Below are positions 7,755 to 17,431 of a stretch of DNA of 33,742 nt, in pieces (the stretch's first letter is position 1; every line of letters begins with the position of its first letter). The stretch spans positions 1 to 33,742 of the forward strand of contig JASMDC010000039.1 in assembly GCA_030753015.1 (NCBI GenBank). Reading direction: 5' to 3'. Below the pieces are notes generated by a model. It made no database searches. It was not told where the DNA came from and was given only the letters and a program-made list of their open reading frames with translations. The stretch is from Candidatus Undinarchaeales archaeon (GTDB lineage: Archaea; SpSt-1190; JASMDC01). Made by a program: the position numbers and the translations under genes.

Positions 7755-9818
7755 CTACACCCTCGGCTTGTTGCAGTGAGGGCATACTGCCAGGCTCGCA
7801 TGTATCTGTTGTCCACAGTGCGGGCAGGGGACGGTCGCAGCCACTACATCGGTAGGTGCGGGGCCGGACGGGATGAAATCCTGTGCGGTCCTGCGTGTGT
7901 AGCCGAACTGCTGCTGGCGATAGTACTGTCCCGACTGCCCCCACCCCGGTGCCTGAGCCCATTGCTGTTGTTGTTGGGGGTACTGGTATGCGTGAGGTGC
8001 CTGTGCTGCAGGAGCTTGCGCAGGTGGGGCGGGTACCTGAACGGGTTCTGGCGCTGTTCCGGGAGGCGCGACCGGAGGTTGTGCTGGAGCCTGCGCGGGA
8101 GCGGGCGCCTGATAGGAGGGTGCCCCGGGCTGCTGATAGGGTGAGGCCGCTGCGGGAGGAGTCATGGCACCACCCGAGGGCACTGCGAAAATCTGGTCAT
8201 CTGTGCGGCTCTTGGAGGCATCCACGGCGCTCTGGAGGTCCTTGGGGGACGGTTTCGCCGCGAGCTGGGGAGGCGTGATGGCGATAGGCGGTGCCTCGAC
8301 TCGGAATTCATTTCTCGTGTCGGCGAACGCCTCTTCCGGGAAGAACGTGTCCTCGGGCGGTGGCCCACCACGCCGCATGAAGATGACGAGTATACCCACG
8401 AGCAGGATGAGCCCTGCAGCTCCAGCGAGTATCATCGTGTCATCGACGGGGATGCCAAGGCCCGGGATCACGAATCCCGTCGGGGTAGGTTCGGGCGTCG
8501 GCTCCGGTGTCGCCTCGGGCGTCGGTTCCGACGTTGGTTCGGGTGTCGCCTCGGGAGTGGGCTCCGGCGTCGGCGCCAGTTCGGCGTCGGTCTTCCACGC
8601 ACCATTAACACATGCACCCCCTGTCGCGTTCCAACTGTCCGCGCCCTCGGTCCAGCAGCATCGGTCGTCATGCCAGCTCCCCTTCAGGCACTCGCATGCT
8701 TCCTGGGTAGCATTGGCCTTCGTGCAGCCGCTACAGTCGAACGTACACGTCCCACCACTGCAGGCCTGGCACTCGCCGCAGGCGTCCTCGGTCCATGAGC
8801 CGCCCTCGCACCGGCCAGCTGTCCCGCACCAGCCATCGTCCGGACCGCAGCATCGCTCCTCGGTCCACGCGCCGCCCTGGCAGGTAGTACAGAGGTGCTC
8901 GTCCGCTTGGGAGGTCCATGTCCCATCTGAGCAGTAACCCGTGGTCCCGCACCACGCCTCGTCGGGATCGTCACCACAGCACTGGCCCCCCTCCCACTTG
9001 AGGTCCTGGCAAGTGCAGCTCGTCTCATCGGTGTCAGGATCCGTGGCGACATCGTAGCAGGCGCCGTCGATGCAGCAGCCGGTCCGACACTGGTCGTTGG
9101 ATGTGCATGGCCCGCAGTCACTACCGGCCTGGACAGGCTCCCAAGTCGAACAGGTCCACCCTGCGCACGCGTCGTACCCGCTCTTCCCGGGGAAGTCCTG
9201 GGATGTGCAGTTCCAGATCTCGCACAGGCCGTCGCCCCAGGTCGCGCACTCCCAGGTCGCGCAGCTCTCGTAACTGGTGAGGACGGTCACGCACTCCCAG
9301 TCCGTGCACACGCCCTTGGCCGATGCACGGCAAACGAACGACTTGCACCCCTCTCGCCCGCTCACTAGCGGAGGGATGGCGTTCTCTGTGCAGTCCCACA
9401 AACCGCACACGTCCTTTGTTGTGTCCGTGCACGCGTACCGTGTGCAGCTCTCCCGGTCGTTACCGGCAGGAATATCGATCGAGCTGCAGTCCCAAGAGAT
9501 GCACAGTCCACGGTCCCATGCGGTGCATATGTTCTCGTCACAGCTCTGGTCGCTGATCACGGGATCTGTGGCGTTGCAGCTCCAACTCGAACACTGGCCG
9601 CCCTTGAAGTCGTTACAATTCCATACATCGCATGTCTCCTTCCCGCTACCTAATGGAGGGAGCATGATGTCGGAGCAGTCCCAATGAGCGCAGGTCTCCG
9701 ACGAGCACGGGAGCACGCCAGAGAGAGGGCCGACGGGCAGGTCGTTGTCACCGAACTTTGCCAATCCGAACACGAGGACGACGATGCCCAGGACGGCCAA
9801 GAATCGTGCTCCTCTCAC
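7755..9818 (-). CDS. Cys-rich single-pass surface protein with CxxWxC repeats and cytosolic zinc ribbon
   Basis: The 687-residue protein begins at GTG 9818, with no nearby ATG. Its parts in order: an N-terminal hydrophobic signal or anchor (residues 5-20); an outside region, about 40-230, with eleven C-x2-[W/Y/F]-x-C motifs (CAHWDC, CDVWNC, CISWDC and so on); a second Cys region with CCGxDDxWCGTxGxC-type units; a Thr/Pro/Glu stalk (TPEPTPEATPEP); one membrane helix at about 460-480 ending in MRRGG; and a long Pro/Gln/Ala-rich tail, presumed cytosolic. The tail ends in a zinc ribbon (C665, C668, C679, C682). I do not recognise the family. A surface role with intracellular coupling is inferred. 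The box at 9841-9849 lies about 27 bases before GTG, suggesting a leaderless transcript. Confidence 0.85.
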   Translation of the reverse strand: MRGARFLAVLGIVVLVFGLAKFGDNDLPVGPLSGVLPCSSETCAHWDCSDIMLPPLGSGKETCDVWNCNDFKGGQCSSWSCNATDPVISDQSCDENICTAWDRGLCISWDCSSIDIPAGNDRESCTRYACTDTTKDVCGLWDCTENAIPPLVSGREGCKSFVCRASAKGVCTDWECVTVLTSYESCATWECATWGDGLCEIWNCTSQDFPGKSGYDACAGWTCSTWEPVQAGSDCGPCTSNDQCRTGCCIDGACYDVATDPDTDETSCTCQDLKWEGGQCCGDDPDEAWCGTTGYCSDGTWTSQADEHLCTTCQGGAWTEERCCGPDDGWCGTAGRCEGGSWTEDACGECQACSGGTCTFDCSGCTKANATQEACECLKGSWHDDRCCWTEGADSWNATGGACVNGAWKTDAELAPTPEPTPEATPEPTSEPTPEATPEPTPEPTPTGFVIPGLGIPVDDTMILAGAAGLILLVGILVIFMRRGGPPPEDTFFPEEAFADTRNEFRVEAPPIAITPPQLAAKPSPKDLQSAVDASKSRTDDQIFAVPSGGAMTPPAAASPYQQPGAPSYQAPAPAQAPAQPPVAPPGTAPEPVQVPAPPAQAPAAQAPHAYQYPQQQQQWAQAPGWGQSGQYYRQQQFGYTRRTAQDFIPSGPAPTDVVAATVPCPHCGQQIHASLAVCPHCNKPRV
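8480..8580 (-). repeat. TPEPTPEA stalk repeats
   Basis: Short, imperfect, GC-rich direct repeats code a Thr-Pro-Glu stalk between the Cys-rich ectodomain and the membrane helix. Such stalks are common on archaeal surface proteins and are often O-glycosylated. Confidence 0.7.
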
Positions 9819-9840
9819 AAGTGATTGTTAGACGCAGATC

Positions 9841-9884
9841 GTTTATATAGGTACGGCCGGCCCGGCTGGTTAGCAAATTTAAAG
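9841..9884. promoter_or_regulatory. divergent promoter pair (Cys-rich gene / CPBP protease)
   Basis: The box at 9841-9849 (TTTATATAG; CTATATAAA on the minus strand) is about 27 bases from GTG 9818. A second box at 9877-9884 (ATTTAAAG) is about 27 bases from ATG 9907. Both genes are therefore predicted to be leaderless, which also decides the start of the plus-strand gene. Confidence 0.55.
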
Positions 9885-9906
9885 ATTCACGATGCCATAT
9901 CAGTCG

Positions 9907-10692
9907 ATGGAGGAAGAGCGATCCTGGACCTGGCGCGATCTCGAAGCGTTGATACTCGTCCTGGTGTTCACCGTACTGGTCTACCTCCTTTCCATGCATG
10001 TGCACACGGCGCTGGCCCTCTCAGCCATTTCCCATCTTTACATAATCACCGCAGCCATGCTCTACTTCTTCGCTCATCGGAACCCTTCAGTTGGCGAGAC
10101 CTACGAGTCGTTCTTCCTCCTCTTCATCATAGAGGGACTGACGGGTGTCGCCCTGGTCGCTCTCGTGCTGTCCGGGCTCTACGGCGCGAGGTACGTGGTG
10201 ATCTACGCCGTCCAGCTCGGCCTAATCCTTGCAGCATGCAGAGCATGGGACGACTTGGGCTCGCTGCGGCTCAGGTGGCCGCGGACGCTATCCTCGCTTG
10301 TCCTTGCGGTGGTCGGAGGTCTCCTGTTCGGTTCATTCATGGTAAGTGCTGGTGAGGGTATCATGGAGGACCACCTGAGCGCCCCCCTCTGGGGCCTGCT
10401 CCAGGCCATCGTGCTCGCACCGCTAACGGAGGAGCTCCTCTTCCGTGGCCTGATGTACACCAAGGTGCGACGTGAGTTCCCTATCATTGCGGCCTACGCG
10501 GTCTCGGGCGTCTTTGCGATCGTCCATCTCAAGCGTCGGCTCTCCGTCCCTGCCCTCTTTGGTATCTTCGCCTACGGTCTCGTGGCTACCATGGCCATGG
10601 ACGACGCCGACTCCATCCTCCCGCCTGTCATCATGCATGCAACGGCCAATGCGGTCATCTATTCAGGGCTCATCGGTCTCGCGCTCGCCTGA
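9907..10692 (+). CDS. CPBP-family intramembrane metalloprotease
   Basis: This polytopic membrane protein of the CPBP/CAAX protease (Abi) family cleaves within or near membranes. The substrate is unknown. With ATG 9907 it has 261 residues, and an upstream ATG at 9892 would add five. Box A position favours 9907. Catalytic motifs are all present: EELLFRG (E175, E176), FAIVH (H207) and HATAN (H244, N248). About six to eight hydrophobic segments are visible. It lies between uvrB and uvrA and shares a divergent promoter region with the Cys-rich surface protein. In bacteria and archaea the family ranges from prenyl-protein processing to bacteriocin immunity, so the exact role cannot be set from sequence. 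Confidence 0.88.
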   Translation: MEEERSWTWRDLEALILVLVFTVLVYLLSMHVHTALALSAISHLYIITAAMLYFFAHRNPSVGETYESFFLLFIIEGLTGVALVALVLSGLYGARYVVIYAVQLGLILAACRAWDDLGSLRLRWPRTLSSLVLAVVGGLLFGSFMVSAGEGIMEDHLSAPLWGLLQAIVLAPLTEELLFRGLMYTKVRREFPIIAAYAVSGVFAIVHLKRRLSVPALFGIFAYGLVATMAMDDADSILPPVIMHATANAVIYSGLIGLALA

Positions 10693-10757
10693 GCCCAAGG
10701 ATACCGGCCCGCCGCCCCCCCACAAGCTTTTTGAACCTGACCCTCCGAGCGTGGTCT

Positions 10758-13574
10758 GTGGAGGAACAGATTGTCATCCGAGGTGCTCGGGAGCACAACC
10801 TCGGGAACATCGATGTCACCTTACCACGCAACAAGCTCATCGTAGTCACGGGCCTCTCTGGCTCGGGCAAATCGACCCTGGCCTTCGACACCCTCTACGC
10901 TGAGGGTCAGCGACGGTACGTTGAGTCGCTCTCGGCATACGCCCGTCAGTTCCTCGGGTTGATGAGCAAACCGGACGTGGACTCGATCGACGGCCTCTCC
11001 CCCGCCATCTCCATCGAGCAGAAGACGGTCTCCCGCAACCCGCGAAGTACCGTGGGCACCATCACCGAGATCTACGACCACCTGCGTCTGCTGTTCGCCC
11101 GCATCGGTATCCCCCACTGCCCATCCTGCGGTGAGCCGATCCACCCGCAGACGCCCGAGATGATCGTCGACAGGCTTCTGCAGCACCCCGGTAAGGTGCT
11201 GGTCATGGCACCGGTCGTTCGTGGACGCAAGGGTACTTATGAACAGCTGTTCGAGGACCTGCGGCAGCGAGGGTTCGTTCGAGTCAAAGTGGACGGCGAG
11301 ACGTACCCCCTCGACGACGTGCCCGCCCTGGAGCGCTATGTCATCCACCACATCGCTGTGATCGTGGACAGGCTGACGGTACCGAAGAAGAAGGCCGAGC
11401 AGGATGCGATGCGTGCACGGCTCCAGGAAGCGGTGGAAACGGCGCTCTCCCTCGTGAAGGACGCCGTCATTGTCGAGTTCGACGGAGAAGAGCACATCCT
11501 CTCGATCCGAATGGCGTGCCCCAAGTGTGACGTGAGCATCGGGGAGCTCCAGCCGCGGATGTTCAGTTTCAACAATCCTTACGGTGCCTGCCCTGAGTGT
11601 CACGGTCTCGGAATCCGCACGGAGTTAGATCCCGAACTCGTCGTGCCCGACCCCACCCTCACCCTGGAAGAGGGGGCGATCAAGCCCTGGACGACACAGT
11701 ACTGGCGGATACAGTACCTCCGCGGTGTTGCCCGCCACTTCGACATCCCGATGGACACCCCATTCAATGAGCTTTCCGAGGAACATCGACACATCATCCT
11801 CCATGGGTCCCACGAGCGGATCCGGTTCGAGATGACCAGCAGGCGCGGGGACTCAGAGTACAAATTCGCTGGCAAGTATACAGGGATCGTTCCCGACCTC
11901 ATCCGCCTCCACAGGGAGACGAAGTCCGAGCGACGGCGACGTGACATCGAGCGTTTCATGACCCAGCTCCCTTGCCAGAACTGCAAGGGCAAGCGTCTGC
12001 GCCCAGAGGTCATCGCCGTCACCGTCGGTGATCTCAACATCGACGAGGTGACCTCGCTCTCCATCGCACGATGTCAGCAGTTCTTCAAGGAGCTGAAGCT
12101 CAATAAGACCCACCGGCTCATCGCAAAGCAAGTGCTCAAAGAGATCGACAAACGCCTCGATTTCCTCATGAACGTCGGCCTCGAGTACCTTAGCCTCTCG
12201 CGATCGGCGGCCACACTCTCGGCGGGTGAGACTCAGCGCATCAGGTTGGCCACCCAGATAGGTGCGAACCTGGTCGGAGTTATGTACATCCTCGACGAGC
12301 CGAGCATCGGGCTCCACCAGCGCGACAACCGACGGCTCATCGATACGCTGCTCAAGCTGCGGGATCTGGGGAACACCCTCATCGTCGTGGAACATGACGA
12401 GGAGACCATCAGGACAGCTGACCACATCGTGGACATCGGCCCAGGTGCCGGCATCCACGGAGGGCACATCGTCGCCCAGGGCACCGTCACGGACATCAAG
12501 GGATGCGAGGATTCGATCACCGGGAAGTACCTTTCCGGCAAGAAGACCATCCCGATACCAGAGCAGCGTCGCGAGCCGTCAGGCGGGCTCACCGTGGTCG
12601 GAGCACGGGAGAACAACCTCAAGCACATCGACGTGCGCATCCCTCTGGGGGTGCTATGCCTTGTAACGGGCGTGTCGGGCTCGGGGAAGTCCACTCTCGT
12701 CAACCTCACGCTCAAGCGGGCGCTCAAGCAGCGCTTCTACCGCTCATCCGATAGGGCAGGAGCCCACGACCGCATTGATGGGATCGACCAGCTCGACAAG
12801 GTCATCGCCATCGACCAGAGCCCCATCGGCCGCACCCCGCGATCCAATCCCGCTACATACACTGGGCTGTTCACCCCCATCCGCGAACTCTTCGCCACCA
12901 CTTCAGAGGCAAAGGTGCGCGGGTACAAGCCGGGGCGGTTCTCCTTCAACGTCAAGGCCGGCCAGTGTCATGCCTGTGTGGGTGCGGGGCTCATCTGCAT
13001 CGAGATGAACTTTCTGCCGGACATCTACATCCCTTGCGAAGAGTGCAAGGGAACGCGTTACAACCGCGAGACGCTGCAGGTCACCTACAAGGAGAAGAGC
13101 ATCGCTGATGTGTTGGACATGACCGTTGAGGAGGCATTGCGTTTCTTCGAGAACATCCCTAAGATCCGACGCAGGCTCCAGACCATCATGGACGTGGGCC
13201 TGGGCTATATCAAGCTCGGACAGTCAGCGACGACGCTCTCGGGCGGTGAGGCGCAGCGCGTGAAGCTCTCCTCCGAGCTGTCAAAGCGCGGAACTGGTCG
13301 TACGCTTTACATCCTCGACGAGCCCACAACAGGCCTCCACTTCGACGATGTGAAGAAGCTCCTGAAGGTGCTCGACCGCCTCGTTGAGAAGGGGAACTCG
13401 ATTGTTGTCATCGAGCATAACCTGGACGTCATCAAGTGCGCGGACCGCATTATCGACCTGGGGCCCGAGGGCGGTGAGGCTGGCGGGACCGTTATAGCTG
13501 AGGGTACACCCGAACAGGTGGCCCGCAGCAGGAAGAGCTACACCGGCAAGTTCCTGCGAGGGATGCTCGGGTGA
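10758..13574 (+). CDS. uvrA: excinuclease ABC subunit A
   Basis: UvrA is the damage-recognition ATPase dimer of bacterial-type excision repair. The frame is open from TTG 10731, but GTG 10758 gives [18 protein letters not shown], aligned with known UvrA starts, and a T-rich box near 10726-10734 lies about 27 bases before it. The product has 938 residues, the normal size (E. coli 940). There are two ABC ATPase modules: Walker [10 protein letters not shown] at 32-40 and GVSGSGKST in the second half, with signatures LSAGETQRI and LSGGEAQRV, both followed by ILDEP. Zinc-binding Cys sets are at C254-x2-C257-x20-C278-x2-C281 and in CHACVGAGL...CEECKG. Its stop overlaps the uvrC start by 4 bases (GTGA), so the two are translated as a unit. 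Confidence 0.98.
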   Translation: MEEQIVIRGAREHNLGNIDVTLPRNKLIVVTGLSGSGKSTLAFDTLYAEGQRRYVESLSAYARQFLGLMSKPDVDSIDGLSPAISIEQKTVSRNPRSTVGTITEIYDHLRLLFARIGIPHCPSCGEPIHPQTPEMIVDRLLQHPGKVLVMAPVVRGRKGTYEQLFEDLRQRGFVRVKVDGETYPLDDVPALERYVIHHIAVIVDRLTVPKKKAEQDAMRARLQEAVETALSLVKDAVIVEFDGEEHILSIRMACPKCDVSIGELQPRMFSFNNPYGACPECHGLGIRTELDPELVVPDPTLTLEEGAIKPWTTQYWRIQYLRGVARHFDIPMDTPFNELSEEHRHIILHGSHERIRFEMTSRRGDSEYKFAGKYTGIVPDLIRLHRETKSERRRRDIERFMTQLPCQNCKGKRLRPEVIAVTVGDLNIDEVTSLSIARCQQFFKELKLNKTHRLIAKQVLKEIDKRLDFLMNVGLEYLSLSRSAATLSAGETQRIRLATQIGANLVGVMYILDEPSIGLHQRDNRRLIDTLLKLRDLGNTLIVVEHDEETIRTADHIVDIGPGAGIHGGHIVAQGTVTDIKGCEDSITGKYLSGKKTIPIPEQRREPSGGLTVVGARENNLKHIDVRIPLGVLCLVTGVSGSGKSTLVNLTLKRALKQRFYRSSDRAGAHDRIDGIDQLDKVIAIDQSPIGRTPRSNPATYTGLFTPIRELFATTSEAKVRGYKPGRFSFNVKAGQCHACVGAGLICIEMNFLPDIYIPCEECKGTRYNRETLQVTYKEKSIADVLDMTVEEALRFFENIPKIRRRLQTIMDVGLGYIKLGQSATTLSGGEAQRVKLSSELSKRGTGRTLYILDEPTTGLHFDDVKKLLKVLDRLVEKGNSIVVIEHNLDVIKCADRIIDLGPEGGEAGGTVIAEGTPEQVARSRKSYTGKFLRGMLG

Positions 13575-15334
13575 GGCCACCGGCGGTCGACGACCTTCCT
13601 CACCGACCAGGCGTGTACCTCTTCAAGAACGCCTCGGGCGACGTCATATACATCGGAAAGGCAAAGGATCTGCGCAAACGTGTGAGCTCATACTTCCAAA
13701 AGACCACGCTCCCCGAGCGGACACGGCAGCTCGTGGCCGAGGTCCGTGACGTGGAGGTTACTATCACAACATCTGAACTTGAGGCGCTGGTGCTGGAGGC
13801 TGAGCTCGTCCGCAAGCGCCGACCGAGGTATAATGCCGACCTGGCCATGGCGCAGCGCTACGCGTACATCCGCATCACGCGGGAGGAGTGGCCACGTGTA
13901 GTGAGGGCGTGGAAGGTGGAGAAGGGGGCTGGCGAGCACTACGGCCCCTACCCATCCGGCGCTAGCCGCAACCAGGTCCTGCGTATGTCCCGCAGGCTGT
14001 TCGGGCTGCGTTCCTGTAAGCGAATGCCGAACAAAGCCTGCCTGTACCTCCGCCTCGGTATGTGCTGTGCACCCTGCGAGGAACACGTTACCCGCCGTGA
14101 CTACCTCCATCGTGTGAGCAAGGCCCGTCGACTCCTGAAGGGTGATGTCGATGGTCTCGCCCGCCAGTTGGAGCGGGAGATGAAGACATGTGTCAAGGAA
14201 ATGCAGTACGAGCGGGCCGCCGAGTGCCGGGACAGGCTGCAAGCGCTGGAGCACATGGCACAATATCGGAAGGTCGCGGCCAGGACGGCCCAGGACGTGG
14301 ACATCGTCGCGTTCGAGGTCTCCAAGGGTGTCTGTCGCGTGCTGATCATCGAACTGCGTCGGGGATTGGTGATGGACCGCCACAGGTTGGAGACGGAAGG
14401 TCTCGATACGGAGGGGCTCGTCTCACTCCTATGCCAACATTACACCCGCACCCCCGTACCCGACAAAGTCGTACTTTCCAGAACCCTCCCGAATCCCGGT
14501 CTTCTCCAGGACTACCTCGATAGGAAGCGTCCAGGGGCAGAGGTCGTGACGTCCGCCGAGGAGGATCAAGAGCTCACCGAACTTGCCCGCATGGCAGTGC
14601 GCAGCCTGACCGTCCGTGGTGCAGAGGCCGAGGAGACCGCCGTCATGAAGGACGTGAAGAGCGTACTGGGCCTCAGACGGCTTCCGCGTACCGCGGCGTG
14701 CGTCGATATATCCACGCACCACGGAACTGCCCCAGTGGGTTCGTGGGTGGTGTTCCGCGAGGGACGCCCCGCGAAGGACCTCTACCGGCGGTTCGCTATC
14801 CGAAAGGCCAGCGGCACGGATGATCCCGCCATGGTGGCCGAGGTCGTGCAGCGTCGGTTCACTGGATCGCTCGCTAGCGAAGAGCCGCCCGACCTCCTGC
14901 TCATCGATGGGGGTTCCACCCAGCTGGGCGCGGCCCGGCGTGTCCTAGATCGGCTTGGTCTCTCTCGGACGATCGACCTCGCCTCTCTGGCCAAGGAGGA
15001 GGAGCGCGTCCACCGTCCGCGGCGGGATCCGATGATCCTTGACCCCGGGACACCGGCGTTCAGGTTCTGCACATCGTTACGGGACGAGGCCCATCGGTTC
15101 GCCGTGGACTATCACCGGAATAAACGGTCGAAGAGCCTCGCCAGCAGTGTGCTTGACAGGATCAACGGTATCGGCAAGAAGCGAAAACAAGCGCTGTTGC
15201 AGGCGTTCGGCTCCCCAGCAGGTGTACTGGCCGCTGACGAGGCGGAGGTCGCCAGTGTTGTGGGGAAGGGCATGTCGCGTCGGGTCAGGCAGTACCTTCT
15301 GGACCGGGAGGACGATCGGGCGAGCCGGGAGTGA
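13571..15334 (+). CDS. uvrC: excinuclease ABC subunit C
   Basis: UvrC makes both incisions around the lesion after binding UvrB. The 587-residue protein starts at GTG 13571, overlapping uvrA. The GIY-YIG nuclease domain is N-terminal (GVY 14-16, YIG 27-29). A cysteine group follows (C149, C157, C165, C169), matching the place where UvrC proteins carry an iron-sulfur cluster, though the first spacing is shorter than in E. coli. The UVR domain lies at about 199-228. The RNase H-like endonuclease half has [16 protein letters not shown] and [12 protein letters not shown]. Tandem helix-hairpin-helix motifs ([18 protein letters not shown]) close the chain. With uvrA and uvrB it completes the repair set. 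Confidence 0.97.
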   Translation: MRPPAVDDLPHRPGVYLFKNASGDVIYIGKAKDLRKRVSSYFQKTTLPERTRQLVAEVRDVEVTITTSELEALVLEAELVRKRRPRYNADLAMAQRYAYIRITREEWPRVVRAWKVEKGAGEHYGPYPSGASRNQVLRMSRRLFGLRSCKRMPNKACLYLRLGMCCAPCEEHVTRRDYLHRVSKARRLLKGDVDGLARQLEREMKTCVKEMQYERAAECRDRLQALEHMAQYRKVAARTAQDVDIVAFEVSKGVCRVLIIELRRGLVMDRHRLETEGLDTEGLVSLLCQHYTRTPVPDKVVLSRTLPNPGLLQDYLDRKRPGAEVVTSAEEDQELTELARMAVRSLTVRGAEAEETAVMKDVKSVLGLRRLPRTAACVDISTHHGTAPVGSWVVFREGRPAKDLYRRFAIRKASGTDDPAMVAEVVQRRFTGSLASEEPPDLLLIDGGSTQLGAARRVLDRLGLSRTIDLASLAKEEERVHRPRRDPMILDPGTPAFRFCTSLRDEAHRFAVDYHRNKRSKSLASSVLDRINGIGKKRKQALLQAFGSPAGVLAADEAEVASVVGKGMSRRVRQYLLDREDDRASRE

Positions 15335-15348
15335 TCCCGCCTGCATGG

Positions 15349-15939
15349 TCAGTACGAACCGCTGAAGTAGAGCGCAATGGCCACTGATGCTACGATGGCC
15401 AAGACAACGCTGGTCATCACCCACCACCGGACCCAGCGGTCCATTTCGAATCCGATCTCCACTCCACGCTCCCGGAGAAGGTCCTCGATCCGCCTGAGGT
15501 CCGTTGCCAATCCACCGATGCGATGCGTTCGGCCGTAGGTGTCCTTGAGCTCGAGCGCCAGATAGGCACGGTCTCGTTGCCCGCGTTTAGAAGCGAGCGT
15601 GAAATTCGCTTGATCGATCTCACGCACGTCCAGGTTGAGAGGTAGGTCCTCGTCGAACACGACACCCGGGACGACGAGCGAGTTACCATGGAATCTTATC
15701 GGTTCCGGTTCGGGATGCTCGATCCGTGCGAAGTACAACCGGGCAGCCACCCAGGAAAAGAGCGCGAACGCGACCAGCCAGCCTTCGCCAATCCAAGTAT
15801 CATGGAAACTGTACTGCAGGAGCGCGAAAGGGACGACCGTCGACAACGAGAGCATACGTGATCGTGCTGATAGACGGAGCCCGGGTGTGAAGAGAGGCAC
15901 CAGGGCAAGTTCGCCTTTAGTTCCGCCTTCACCCTCCAT
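15349..15939 (-). CDS. small integral membrane protein, unknown function
   Basis: The gene begins at ATG 15939 (a GTG at 15945 is in frame), 15 bases after the malic enzyme stop, with GGTG just upstream, so it is probably in the same transcript. The 196-residue protein has two hydrophobic helices near the N-terminus (LSLSTVVPFALLQY and WLVAFALFSWVAARLYF), a central soluble beta-rich region of about 80 residues that might be PH-like (RFHGNSLVVPGVVFDEDLPLNLDVREID), and a C-terminal helix (VMTSVVLAIVASVAIALYF). No known family is recognised with confidence. A link to malate metabolism is only positional. Confidence 0.75.
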   Translation of the reverse strand: MEGEGGTKGELALVPLFTPGLRLSARSRMLSLSTVVPFALLQYSFHDTWIGEGWLVAFALFSWVAARLYFARIEHPEPEPIRFHGNSLVVPGVVFDEDLPLNLDVREIDQANFTLASKRGQRDRAYLALELKDTYGRTHRIGGLATDLRRIEDLLRERGVEIGFEMDRWVRWWVMTSVVLAIVASVAIALYFSGSY

Positions 15940-15954
15940 GAGCACACCAGGACA

Positions 15955-17319
15955 CTACTCGTCCGGCGGTGGGGGCGGGATGAATCCCTCCTTCATAAGG
16001 AGAGCCGTTTGTTCCCGTGCCCGGCGGATGATGGACTCGGCATGCTCGTACAGTTCCTGGCGGGACACCTTATTTCGGGCGATCCCCTGCTCCATGGCCT
16101 TCATACCGACAGCGAGCGCCTCCCGAGGGAAGACCTCCCAGTCGGTCATATCGGGCACGATATGGTCATTGCTCAGGCCCCGGTCCTCGGCCGTCTTGGC
16201 GATTTCCAGAGCGGCAGCGATGCACATCTCGTCGGTGATGGTCGTCGCCCGCACATCCAGGGTACCACGGAATATGCCAGGGAAGCCCAGAGAGTTGTTG
16301 GCCTGGTTGGGGAAATCCGAGCGTCCGGTAGCGACGATGACCGCTCCTGCCTCCTTGGCCTCCCAAGGCCAGATCTCCGGGATCGGATTGGCGCACGTGA
16401 ATACCACAGCATCCTCGTTCATGGCCGCGATCATCTCCTTCTTGATGATGCCGGGACCGGGCCGCGAGCTGGCGACCAGTACGTCGGTGTCGCGGATGCA
16501 CTCGGCCATGTCACCTGTACGCCCTCCGCTGTTTGAGTTAAGGCACATGTCCCACTTGCCCTCGTACTCGGTGCCCTCGAACTCCGTCCGTCCGGGGTGT
16601 AGGACGCCCTTTGAGTCGCACATTATGATGTTCCGCTTGGTGATACCGGCTGCCACCAGCATCCGTGAGATGGCGATATTGGCCGCGCCCGCACCCACCA
16701 TAGAGACTACAGTGTCCTCCATCTTTCTGCCCGTTAGCTTGAGTGCATTGATGACACCGGCGACGACGATGGTGGCCGTACCCTGCTGGTCGTCGTGCCA
16801 GATGGGGATCTCGGCCTCCTCCCGCAAGCGGTCGAGGATGTAGAAGCACTTGGGATTGGCGATGTCCTCCAGGTTGATCCCGCCGAACGATGGCTGAATG
16901 AGCTTGACCGTCTCGATGATCGCATCGGGATCCTTGGTGTCCAGGCAGATGGGTACCGCATCCACCCCTCCGAGGTATTTGAAGATGAGCGCCTTCCCCT
17001 CCATGACGGGCATGGCCGCCTCCGGTCCGATGTCGCCGAGACCGAGCACTCTAGTGCCGTCGGAGACAATAGCTATGGTGTTCCAGCGGTTGGTAAGCTC
17101 GTAGGAGAGGAGCGGATCCTCCTTGATCTGGAGGCAAGGTTCCGCGACACCCGGCGTGTACCAGATCCCGAAGTCGTTCAGGTCGCGGATGACGCACTTG
17201 GGCGTCATCTCAATCTTGCCTCGGTAGAACGGATGGTAGCGCTTGGCGTCCTGTGCCGGTTTGTAGGCCTTGGCCAGAAGCTCTTCCTTGGTCACCTTCT
17301 TCGTCCCGTCGCCTGCCAT
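15955..17319 (-). CDS. malic enzyme (malate dehydrogenase, oxaloacetate-decarboxylating)
   Basis: The enzyme converts malate to pyruvate and CO2 with NAD(P) reduction. The 454-residue protein is the short MaeB-type core without a phosphotransacetylase domain. Key residues are seen: Y54 in IWYTPGVAEPC, K109 in MEGKALIFKYLGG, metal ligands E151-D152 in NLEDIANPKCF and D176/D177 in HDDQQGTA. The nucleotide-binding loop is GAGAAN at 209-214, and there are CANPIPEIWP and GRSDFPNQANNSLGFPGI. Cofactor choice cannot be read safely. Start ATG 17319 has a purine-rich gaggggag site before it and box A CATTTAAGG at 17348-17356. It shares a divergent intergenic region with the aminotransferase gene. Confidence 0.95.
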   Translation of the reverse strand: MAGDGTKKVTKEELLAKAYKPAQDAKRYHPFYRGKIEMTPKCVIRDLNDFGIWYTPGVAEPCLQIKEDPLLSYELTNRWNTIAIVSDGTRVLGLGDIGPEAAMPVMEGKALIFKYLGGVDAVPICLDTKDPDAIIETVKLIQPSFGGINLEDIANPKCFYILDRLREEAEIPIWHDDQQGTATIVVAGVINALKLTGRKMEDTVVSMVGAGAANIAISRMLVAAGITKRNIIMCDSKGVLHPGRTEFEGTEYEGKWDMCLNSNSGGRTGDMAECIRDTDVLVASSRPGPGIIKKEMIAAMNEDAVVFTCANPIPEIWPWEAKEAGAVIVATGRSDFPNQANNSLGFPGIFRGTLDVRATTITDEMCIAAALEIAKTAEDRGLSNDHIVPDMTDWEVFPREALAVGMKAMEQGIARNKVSRQELYEHAESIIRRAREQTALLMKEGFIPPPPPDE

Positions 17320-17347
17320 GATGCTCCCCTCAGATTACATTCCGCAC

Positions 17348-17399
17348 CCTTAAATGTCTGCCCTAGGGGTGCGTCGCCCCCGGGCCAATCTTTTTAAGT
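17348..17399. promoter_or_regulatory. divergent promoters of malic enzyme and aminotransferase
   Basis: The minus-strand box CATTTAAGG (17348-17356) serves the malic enzyme. The plus-strand box TTTTTAAGTA (17391-17400) lies about 35 bases before ATG 17432 of the aminotransferase, giving a leader of roughly 8 bases. Confidence 0.5.
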
Positions 17400-17431
17400 A
17401 TCCTCGGACCGTGCTCGAAAGGGACAGTACG

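Noticed and set aside
6941-7816. 291-codon minus-strand frame inside uvrB
   Set aside because: Antisense shadow of conserved uvrB codons; no independent motif.
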